A stretch of 64,000 nucleotides of DNA, from NCBI GenBank assembly GCA_963739135.1, contig CAVTZG010000021.1, forward strand, positions 186,001 to 250,000, in the 5' to 3' direction. This document shows positions 51,189 through 58,653 of the stretch, in pieces. This DNA comes from Palsa-504 sp963739135. Its GTDB lineage: Bacteria; Actinomycetota; Actinomycetes; Streptosporangiales; Streptosporangiaceae. Each line of letters opens with the position of its first letter. Position 1 is the first letter of the stretch. The translations under genes were made by a program, and so were the position numbers. Under the pieces are notes generated by a model. That model saw only the letters and a program-made list of their open reading frames with translations, was not told where the DNA came from and made no database searches.

Positions 51189-51929
51189 ATGGACAGCGAC
51201 CGGCAGCGGCTCCTGGCCACGATGCCGCTGCACGCGATCACCTCGACCTACGGCGAGCCGGGCCTGCGGGACCGGTTCGCGGCCGAGATCGCGTCCTGGC
51301 CGAAAGCCGGCCGGCAGCGGATGGAGCGCGCGCTTGAGGCGGCCAGCCGGCTGCACGCCGCCGACCGGCGGGAGCGGGAACCGTACCTCAACCACCTGCT
51401 CCGGGTGGCCATCCGGATCATCTCGTACTACCGCGTACGCGACGCCGACGTCGTCTGCGCCGCCCTGCTGCACGATGCCGTGGAGGACCATCCCGCCGAA
51501 CTGGCCGGCGGTGCGGCCGGCGGAGCTGCCGGCGGCGCCGGCGGCGTCCAGGCGGCGCTGGCCGTGCTGGCCGAGCAGTTCGGCCCGCGGGTGGCGGAAC
51601 TGGTCGGTGCGGTGACCAACCCGGCCTACGCGCCGGGCCGCGACGCCCACGAGCAGTACCGGGAGCACGTCGCGGACAGCCTGCGGGACTGCCCCTGGGC
51701 CCGGGTCATCAAGGCCTCCGACTTCACCGACAACGGCGCCGGCCTGATCCACACCACCGGTCCCCGGCTGCACAAGCTCGCGGGCAAGTACGCGCCGCTG
51801 GTCCCGGTCCTGCGGGAGCTCATCGCCCGGCCCGACACGCCGCTGGACGCCGAGGCCAAGGAGCACATCCTGTCCCAGCTGGACCGGGCCGCCGACCGGT
51901 TCGCCGCCCTCCGCGGAGGTGACGATTAG
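51189..51929 (+). CDS. HD-domain protein (RelA/SpoT hydrolase-like fold)
   Basis: 246 residues. The HD superfamily core is YLNHLLRVAIRI, DADVVCAALLHDAVEDHP with the metal His-Asp, and VIKASDFTDNG. The arrangement is like the ppGpp-hydrolase HD domain but without synthetase or TGS/ACT domains. A Gly/Ala tract (GGAAGGAAGGAGG) sits just after the HD motif as a likely slippage insertion. The role may be small-alarmone hydrolysis, which is inference. Its stop at 51929 abuts the glycosylase GTG at 51930, so it shares an operon with it. Confidence 0.8.
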   Translation: MDSDRQRLLATMPLHAITSTYGEPGLRDRFAAEIASWPKAGRQRMERALEAASRLHAADRREREPYLNHLLRVAIRIISYYRVRDADVVCAALLHDAVEDHPAELAGGAAGGAAGGAGGVQAALAVLAEQFGPRVAELVGAVTNPAYAPGRDAHEQYREHVADSLRDCPWARVIKASDFTDNGAGLIHTTGPRLHKLAGKYAPLVPVLRELIARPDTPLDAEAKEHILSQLDRAADRFAALRGGDD

Positions 51930-52763
51930 GTGCCCGAGCTTCCCGAGGTCGAGACCGCCCGTCGGCTGATCGCCGATGTGGCCCTGGGCCGCCGCATCGT
52001 GGCGGTCGATGACGCCGACACGTTCGTCTGCCGGCCCCACTCCCCTGGCGAGCTGCGTGCCGCGCTGATCGGGCGTACGCTGGTCGCCGCGCACCGGCGC
52101 GGCAAGACCATGTGGTGCGAAACCTCGGGGCTGGGCGCCTCGGACGCGCCCCCCGGCCCGGACCTCGGCATTCACCTCGGCATGAGCGGCCGCATCGTGG
52201 TCACCTCGAAGGACGGCTGGACGGCCGAAGGCGGCGATCGCCCGGGCCGGGACGCGCAGCCGCGCAAGGCCGCGTGGGACCGGTTCACGCTCGGGTTCGA
52301 CGACGGCGGGAACCTGGCGCTGTTCGACAAGCGCCGGCTCGGGCGCATCCTGCTCAACCCCGACATCGACGCGCTCGGCCCGGACGCAGCCGAGGTCACC
52401 CCGGCCCAGTTCCGCGCCCTGATCACCAAGGGGAGGATCGCGGTCAAGGCCCGCCTGCTGGACCAATCCAAGATCGCCGGAATCGGGAACCTGCTGGCCG
52501 ACGAGATCCTGTGGCAGGCCAAGATCCCGCCCGGCACGCCAGTCAACCACCTGCAGCGTAAGGACGCCGACCGGCTGTATCGCGCGCTGCGGTCAGTGCT
52601 GGCCACCGCGCTGGCCGAGGGCGGCGGCGCGCACACCGGCGACGTCATCGCGGCCCGCAAGCCAGGCGGGACCTGCCCGCGCTGCGGCGCCGAGATGGTG
52701 CACGGCACCGTCGGCGGCCGGTCCACCTGGTGGTGCTCGCGGGAACAGGCCCCCGTCAGATGA
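51930..52763 (+). CDS. Formamidopyrimidine-DNA glycosylase / Nei-like
   Basis: 277 residues from the GTG at 51930. MPELPEVETARRLI gives the catalytic Pro1-Glu2. GIHLGMSGRI, FDKRRLGRILL and KARLLDQSKIAGIGNLLADE (helix-two-turn-helix) follow. The C-terminal zinc finger starts normally with CPRCG but reads WWCSREQ at the far side, so the fourth cysteine is missing. Role: excision of oxidised bases. The last 8 bp overlap the converging hydrolase-glycosyltransferase gene. Confidence 0.93.
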   Translation: MPELPEVETARRLIADVALGRRIVAVDDADTFVCRPHSPGELRAALIGRTLVAAHRRGKTMWCETSGLGASDAPPGPDLGIHLGMSGRIVVTSKDGWTAEGGDRPGRDAQPRKAAWDRFTLGFDDGGNLALFDKRRLGRILLNPDIDALGPDAAEVTPAQFRALITKGRIAVKARLLDQSKIAGIGNLLADEILWQAKIPPGTPVNHLQRKDADRLYRALRSVLATALAEGGGAHTGDVIAARKPGGTCPRCGAEMVHGTVGGRSTWWCSREQAPVR

Positions 52764-54853
52764 GCTCGGACAGGCAGGCGGCGGCCCGGGCCGCGCCGTC
52801 GGTTTCGACGGGCCGGTAGCGGACCGGGCGAGCCATCTCCTCGGCCATCGCGGCGGCGAGCGTGTCGGGCTCGGTCTGCTCGTAGTCCAGGCAGCGGCCC
52901 GCGCCGTACTGGTCCAGCCGGTGCCTGACATGGAAGTTCTGCTCGAAATGATGCCGCAGCGGCACGTAGATGAACGGCCGCCCGCTCGCGGTGAGTTCCA
53001 TCGTGGTAGTCAGGCCGCCTTGCACCACGGCGAGGTCACAGGCCGCTAGGTGCCGGTAGAGGTCGTGCACGTACCCGTGTATCTCCAGGCCTTCCCGGGC
53101 CGGTACCGAGTCCAACGTGTCCGGGTCGATCCTGGGCCCAGCCACCACGATCATCCGCAGCCCGGGGACGAGCTGCCTCGCCGCAGGGAATGCGGCTACG
53201 ACCCGGCGGAGCAAGCTGGTCCCGACGCCGGAGCCGCCGACGGTGACCACGCAGACCTTGTCGTCCTCCTGATAACCGAGCTCGACCCGGAGCGCCTCGC
53301 GGTCGTCGAACTCGCCAGATGAGATACCGGAGATGTAGCCGGAGAACCGGTAATTCTGCTGCACCCAATCACGAATGAGCGGGAGCCCATCGCCGAAACC
53401 GTCCGGCACCACGTCCTCCGGGTTGCCGACGAAGACGGAGCGGTCACGCAAGCCCGGGAAGCGAGCGATCTGCTCGATCATCTCAGCGTTGTAGTCCGTG
53501 GTCAGATCCCGCTCTGCGGTGCCGCCGTCCGGCATGGGCAGCCAGCCGACGAAGTCGGTCATCCAGGCGTAGGGCGCCCGCTTGAGCTCCGGATTCTCGT
53601 GCAGGAAATAGTCGATGTCCCAGGCCTCGTCGCCGATCCACAGGTCGAAGGGCTCGCCGGCGATCAGGTCGGCGAAGACCATGAAATTGCTGACCATAAT
53701 CTCGTCCATGTTCCGGAGCGCCCGGAAGGCGTGCAGGTCGTGTTCGGCGGCCTCGCTTTCGATGTGCCCAGACTCACTGGCCAGGAAGTCCGAGGCGGGG
53801 TGGATCAGCTCGCCGCGCCGCTTCAGCAGCTTGGTGACCGGGTGCTGGGCCAGCCAGTGCACCTCCAGGCCCGGCCGGAGCAGGCGCAGTTCGTCGACGA
53901 TGGCCAGGTCGCGCCGGGCGTGACCCAGGCCGATCGGCGAGCTGACGTAAAGCACCCGCTGGCGACGGTCCCGCGCCCTGCTCCAGGTCCGCGAGGTCGG
54001 CGCGCTGGGGCCGAGGGACTCGGCGAAACCGCGGATGAGCAGGTTCGCCTGGACCGGATCACGCATCGTCGGGGCGTGGCCGCCGCCGCGGATCGTCACC
54101 ATCTGCCCGCCGGTCCAGCGGGCCAGCGCCGCGCCGGTCTCGTACGGCACGACCGCGTCCTGGTCGCCGTGCACGATCAGCACCGGGCAGCGCACCTGCC
54201 GGCAGATAGCGGCAGCGGCAGCGGCGTCGGGCTCCGCCACGCCCGGACCAGTCTGCAGCAGCGTCTCTGCGGTGGTCTCCAGGCCCCAGGCCACTCCGTC
54301 TTCATGCTGCTTGGTCGAGTGCGGCTCGGTGTACACCTGCGACATGAAGAACTCGACCCAGCCGCGGTAGTCGGCCAGCCAGTAGTGCATGTTGGCCTTC
54401 GCCCAGCCCTCGTAACTGTCCTTGGGCTCAGCGAAGTCCGGCGGAATCGGCCAGGGCAGTGCCGCGCCGAACGCGACCACCCCGGCCGCCCGTTCCGGGT
54501 ACCGGGCCGCTAGCTGCAGCGCGTGACGGCCGCCCATGGAAAGGCCGACGATCACGGCCCGGTCCACCCCGGTCGCGTCTAGCACGGCGACCGCGTCATC
54601 GACGTACTCTCGGTCGAGGTACGCCTCCGCGGTCGCGGGCCGGTCAGCCCGGCCGTTGCCCCGGCCCTCAACGGCGATCACCCGGAACCTGCGAGCCAGG
54701 TACGGCACCTGGGCCTTCCACTGGCGGGCATGCACGATCGCCCAGGAGGTGAGAAGCAGGATCGCCAGGCTCGCCCGTGCCGAACACCTCGTAGCCGACC
54801 TTGACGCCGTCGCGTTCGATGAAGCCCTCGGCATCGGGATATCTAGCCCGCAT
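52756..54853 (-). CDS. Alpha/beta-hydrolase-glycosyltransferase fusion, apparent frameshift
   Basis: About 698 residues if one base is removed at 54761-54773. The start ATG 54853 (MRARYPDAEGFIERDGVKVG) shifts into AILLLTSWAIVHARQW. Residues 1-290 form an alpha/beta hydrolase: GLSMGG with Ser105, HGDQDAVVPYE with Asp, GGGHAP with His. Residues 320-698 form a GT-B glycosyltransferase like MurG/UGT: VLYVSSPIGLGHARRDLAIV, VVTVGGSGVGTSLLRRV, GYVHDLYRHLAACDLAVVQG, GGLTTTMELTASGRPFIYVP. A full-length paralogue lies at 61090. It is the last gene of a probable tailoring operon (58473 to 52756). Confidence 0.82.
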
Positions 54854-54940
54854 GGCTGCCTCCCCTGGGGTACCGCTGTTCCTTCCGTGCCGCTGCCGCC
54901 CATTGCAGCGCGGTGGCCATGGCAGCGCAACCCCGGGCCG

Positions 54941-56185
54941 TCATCGGGGCCGGCTGCTGAGGAAGGAGTGGAGGTGGTCGGCCAGGGCGCCGGTGTCGGT
55001 GGCCGCGCCGTGGATGTAGGTGGAGGCGCGGGTGCGGAGCACGGGCAGGCCGAGCAGGTAGAGTCCGGGGGCGTCGGTGACCACGCCGCCGTCGTGGCGG
55101 ATGCGGCCGGTGCGGTCGCGTACCGGGATGTCGAGCCAGGAGTGGTCGGGCCGGAAGCCGGTGGCCCACAGCACTGTGTTGATCTGTCCGCTGGTCAGGT
55201 CCAGCTCGAGGGGCGAGTGCGGGTCGATGCGGGTGGGTGCGAAGCGGTGCGGCGGCGAGAGTTCGTCGTCGAGGCCCGCCGCGGCGGCCCACTCGTCGGC
55301 CCGGTTCAAGAACCGGTTCATCTTCAGGTCGGCGAGCGCGCAGGTGTTGGCGAGGGACCCGGAGAACTGGGCCACCCCGTCAACGATGCGGCCGAGGCGG
55401 CCCACGATGCGGACTCCTTGCGCGGTGAGCGAGCTGAGGTCGGTCATCGTGGCTTGGGAGGTACCGGTCAGTTGCGGTGAGGGCAGGTGACGCGCTCGGG
55501 TGAGGTCGTCGATCTGGTCATAGCGTTCGGCCAGTAGGCCGGTGGCCTCCAGCCACCAGAAGATGTCGCGGCCGCGGTAGCTGCGGGGCAGCCGGACATG
55601 TTCGCCGGCCGCCAGGGTCACCGGGCGGCCCGACCGGTGGATCTCGCCGGCCAGCTGCACGCCGGTGGCGGATGCCCCGACGACCAGAACCCCGCCGTCG
55701 GGGAGCTGACCGGGATCGCGGTAGGTGAGCGCGGTGAGCGTTGTCTTCCCCGCAGGGAGGGCACCGGCGATGCCCGGGATGGCTGGCAGGATGCACGCCC
55801 CGGTGGCCAGCACCACGGCCCGGGTGCAGAGGAGATCGTCGTTGGCCCGGATCTGGAAGCCCTGCGGCACTGCGCGCAGGGTATGCACCGTCGTGCCCGT
55901 GCGCACCGGTGCGCCGATCAGGCTGGTGTAGCGGGTCAGGGTGGCCACGACCTCCTCGGCCGGCATGAATCCGTCGGGGTCATCGCCGGCGTAGTCGTAG
56001 CCCGGCAGCCGGGTCTGCCAGTTCGGGGTGAGCAGCCGCAGGCTCGGCCAGCGCTGGGTCCGCCATGAGTTCGCCACCTCACCGCGCTCGAGGACGACAT
56101 GGTCGATCGAGCGTTCGGTGAGGCGGCGGCTCATGGCCAGGCCGGCGTGCCCGGCACCGACGACAGCTGCCGTGGTCTGGATCAT
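54941..56185 (-). CDS. FAD/NAD(P)-dependent monooxygenase-like oxidoreductase
   Basis: 414 residues. N-terminal FAD motif AAVVGAGHAGLAMSRRL, SWRTQRWPSLRLLTPNWQTR (flavin monooxygenase fingerprint region), VVLATGACILPAIPG, second dinucleotide motif GVLVVGASATGVQLAGEI, and ATGFRPDHSWLDI with a C-terminal APGLYLLGLPVLRTRASTYI. The organisation is that of class B-like flavoprotein monooxygenases or the CzcO/ArsO group. The substrate is unknown. It is flanked on the same strand by OsmC upstream (37 bp) and the hydrolase-GT gene downstream (87 bp). Confidence 0.85.
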   Translation of the reverse strand: MIQTTAAVVGAGHAGLAMSRRLTERSIDHVVLERGEVANSWRTQRWPSLRLLTPNWQTRLPGYDYAGDDPDGFMPAEEVVATLTRYTSLIGAPVRTGTTVHTLRAVPQGFQIRANDDLLCTRAVVLATGACILPAIPGIAGALPAGKTTLTALTYRDPGQLPDGGVLVVGASATGVQLAGEIHRSGRPVTLAAGEHVRLPRSYRGRDIFWWLEATGLLAERYDQIDDLTRARHLPSPQLTGTSQATMTDLSSLTAQGVRIVGRLGRIVDGVAQFSGSLANTCALADLKMNRFLNRADEWAAAAGLDDELSPPHRFAPTRIDPHSPLELDLTSGQINTVLWATGFRPDHSWLDIPVRDRTGRIRHDGGVVTDAPGLYLLGLPVLRTRASTYIHGAATDTGALADHLHSFLSSRPR

Positions 56186-56200
56186 GCGGGCGTCCGGGCT

Positions 56201-56230
56201 GTGGTGGTCAGGGCCGTGGTGGTCAGGCCA
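56201..56230. repeat. 15-bp duplicate spanning the osmC stop codon
   Basis: Plus-strand GTGGTGGTCAGGGCC and GTGGTGGTCAGGCCA. On the minus strand the TGA in the gene-side copy (56223-56225) is the osmC stop, and the second copy repeats it downstream. Confidence 0.75.
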
Positions 56231-56783
56231 GCTCGACGAGCACCTTGGTCGGGTTGGCCACGATGTCGAAGACCGCCGAGCGCTTCTGCGACTGGGCGAT
56301 GAGCGCTTCGAGGTCGTCGCGGGATGCGTCGGCGTCGATGGCGAACCGGACCGTGATCGCCTCGAAGCCGTTGCGGACGTCGGGGTCGGCGCCCAGGATG
56401 CCCAGGACGTTCATCTGGCCTTCGATGGTGGCGGTGACCGAGCGGAGCTGGATGCCCCGGTGCTGGGCGACCGCGGCGACGCCCGCGGTCAGGCAGCCGA
56501 CCAGGCCGACCAGCACGATCTCCGTCGGCGTGGCGCCGTTGTCCTCGGACGCGAAGCACTCCGGGTGATCGACGTCGTACTCGTAGGTGCTGCGGTGCCG
56601 TTGCTCAGCGCCGAGGCCGGTGAAGCCGTCGACAGTGGAGTGGCTGTGGGTGCCGTTGCGCCAGGTGCAGCTGGCCCGCCAGGTGAACTCGGCCGCTTCC
56701 GGTGCGGCGGACAGCGCCTCGCGTGCCCCGAGCAGGGCCTGGACGTTCACGCCATTGTCGACGGGACTGTCGGTGATGGTCAT
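56223..56783 (-). CDS. OsmC-family protein
   Basis: 186 residues. OsmC/Ohr fold: VDGFTGLGAEQRH, ASEDNGATPTEIVLVGLVGC with the peroxidatic-type Cys, LTAGVAAVAQHRGIQLRSVT, and AQSQKRSAVFDIVANPTKVL. The usual second redox Cys position reads Ser (KRSAV), so a classical two-Cys peroxidase mechanism is unlikely. OsmC-like proteins near flavin oxidoreductases often have modified roles. It sits between the P450 (33 bp upstream) and the FAD enzyme. Confidence 0.85.
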   Translation of the reverse strand: MTITDSPVDNGVNVQALLGAREALSAAPEAAEFTWRASCTWRNGTHSHSTVDGFTGLGAEQRHRSTYEYDVDHPECFASEDNGATPTEIVLVGLVGCLTAGVAAVAQHRGIQLRSVTATIEGQMNVLGILGADPDVRNGFEAITVRFAIDADASRDDLEALIAQSQKRSAVFDIVANPTKVLVELA

Positions 56784-56816
56784 CGGTGTCTCCTTGGTTC
56801 GGTGGATCGGACATAT

Positions 56817-58058
56817 TCATCCCGGCCGGCGGCCGGGACCCAGAACGACGGGCAGCGAGACGAGGCCGCGCAGGACCAGACCGTCGCCGCGGGCCCAGGT
56901 GAGCGCGTCACGGTTGACGGCGAGCCGCAAGCCCGGATGACGGCCGAGCAGGGTCTCGAAGGCGACTCTGGCTTCGAGCCGGGCCAGGGGGGCGCCGAGG
57001 CAGTAATGAATGCCGTGGCCGAAGCCGAGGTTCGGCCCGTCGCCGCGGCCGATATCGAGGACGTCGGGCTCCGGGAAGCGGCCCGGATCGCGGTTGGCCG
57101 AGCCCAGGCACACCAGCACCTGTTCGTGCGGGGGGATCTGGACGCCGCCGAGGGTCAGCGGCTCGGCCGTCACCCGGAACGTGGCGTGCGGGACCGGGGC
57201 GGTGAAACGGATGAGCTCGTCGATCGCGGTGGGAAGCTGCCCGGGATCAGCCTGCAGCGCTTCGAGCTGACTCGGGTGATCGAGCAGGGCCACCACCCCG
57301 TTGCCGATCAGGCTGGCGGTGGTGTCATGCCCAGCGACCACCAGCTGGAACAGGCTCGACAGCAGCTCTTGCCTGGTGAGCGCGTCGCCTTCGGAGGCAG
57401 CGATCAGGACGCTGACCAGGTCGTCGCCTGGGCTGCGCCGTTTGGCATCGACCAGCTCGCGCAGATAGGCCACGATGCCGTCCGATGCCTCGACGGCCGC
57501 AGGCGGCGGGTCACCGGCCCACCCGGTCAGCAGCACACCGAACCAGGCATGCAGCCGCGGGCGGTCGGCGGCGGGGATGGCGAGCAGCTCGCCGATCACG
57601 CCGAACGGCAGCGGGTAGGCGTATCCCTCGATGAGGTCGACGGTGGCGCCGGGGCCGGCGTCGTCCAGCGCATCGAGGAGGTCGCCGGCGATGCCCCGGA
57701 TGGCCGGCTCCAGCGCGGCGACCCTGGACGGCACGAAGGCCCGGGATACCAGCCGCCGTAGCCGGGTGTGGTCGGGCGGGTCGACGTTGAGCATGTGCCG
57801 CGAGAACTCCGGTCCGGGCAGGCCTTCGGCCACGACATCGCCGTTGTCTTCGAGCGCGGCGAGCATGTCTTTGGAGATGCGGGGGTCGCTGAGCGCCTGT
57901 CGGGCTGCGTCGTAGCCGAGCACGACCCAGGCCGGGTGGCCGTCGGCTAGGCGCACCCGCTGCACTGGGCACCGGGTCCGGGCCTCGGCGAAGTGGCTGA
58001 ACGGGTCGTCGCGAATCGCTGGTACCCAGCCGCCCCAGCTGGTCAGGGTGTCAGTCAT
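56817..58058 (-). CDS. Cytochrome P450
   Basis: 413 residues from the ATG at 58058 (MTDTLTSWGGWVPAIRDDPF). Motifs: DPPDHTRLRRLVSRAF, I-helix LFQLVVAGHDTTASL, E-x-x-R in IDELIRFTAPVPHATFR, and the haem loop LGFGHGIHYCLGAPLARLEA with the Cys near residue 350. It resembles actinomycete CYP105/107-like tailoring oxidases. The length is normal and the coding appears intact. It overlaps the SnoaL-like gene by 8 bp. Electron transfer partners are not seen in the window. Confidence 0.95.
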   Translation of the reverse strand: MTDTLTSWGGWVPAIRDDPFSHFAEARTRCPVQRVRLADGHPAWVVLGYDAARQALSDPRISKDMLAALEDNGDVVAEGLPGPEFSRHMLNVDPPDHTRLRRLVSRAFVPSRVAALEPAIRGIAGDLLDALDDAGPGATVDLIEGYAYPLPFGVIGELLAIPAADRPRLHAWFGVLLTGWAGDPPPAAVEASDGIVAYLRELVDAKRRSPGDDLVSVLIAASEGDALTRQELLSSLFQLVVAGHDTTASLIGNGVVALLDHPSQLEALQADPGQLPTAIDELIRFTAPVPHATFRVTAEPLTLGGVQIPPHEQVLVCLGSANRDPGRFPEPDVLDIGRGDGPNLGFGHGIHYCLGAPLARLEARVAFETLLGRHPGLRLAVNRDALTWARGDGLVLRGLVSLPVVLGPGRRPG

Positions 58059-58473
58059 GGCCGCCCTCGGGCCGGTAACCCGTGCACAGCAGGTCGAGCC
58101 GCCTGATGCGGCCGCCGCCGTCAGTGTCGGCGTAGGCCTGCTGTTCGACGGTGAACCAGCCAGCACCGAGCCGCTCGGCCCGCAGCCGCAGCCGCCAGTG
58201 CAGATGCAGGCGGCCACCGACCTCGCCCGTGGTGGCCTCGACGAACTCGAAATCCTGGGTGTCGCCGAACCAGCGCGCGAACCGGTCTGCGATCGCGTCG
58301 GCACCGGCCCACTCCCGCAAACCAGAAGGCAGCAAGGCGCGCAGGCAGGCATCAGCGGCGAGTGCGCCGCCGAGCTGGGCGAAGTCCTGAGCGGCGAGGC
58401 CTTCGAGGAACGACCCGGCAGGGGCGGACTCGGGCGCTGCGCTGGCCGCCCGATGGCTGCGGAGTGCGGTCAT
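58051..58473 (-). CDS. SnoaL-like / NTF2-fold protein
   Basis: 140 residues from the ATG at 58473 (MTALRSHRAASAAPESAPAG). FLEGLAAQDFAQLGGALAAD, RALLPSGLREWAGADAIADR, FARWFGDTQDFEFVEATTGE and WRLRLRAERLG fit the cone-shaped NTF2 fold of polyketide cyclases, isomerases and limonene-epoxide-hydrolase-like proteins. No catalytic His/Asp pair can be fixed. First gene of the minus-strand tailoring operon. Divergent from the LuxR gene with about 180 bp between starts. Confidence 0.65.
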   Translation of the reverse strand: MTALRSHRAASAAPESAPAGSFLEGLAAQDFAQLGGALAADACLRALLPSGLREWAGADAIADRFARWFGDTQDFEFVEATTGEVGGRLHLHWRLRLRAERLGAGWFTVEQQAYADTDGGGRIRRLDLLCTGYRPEGGHD

Positions 58474-58653
58474 GAAACCGTTGTACGGGCGCAGGCGGTC
58501 ATCGTGGTATCGGGGGATTCCCCTACATGGCGCTATACGGGCCGGCCGCCCTAGCCCCGCTGGGTGAGCGATGGCGGCGGCACGGTACGCCGTCGTATGC
58601 TCGGATATGCCCTCGTGGCTGCACGGATTACAGGACATGGGCGGGGCAGTCGG

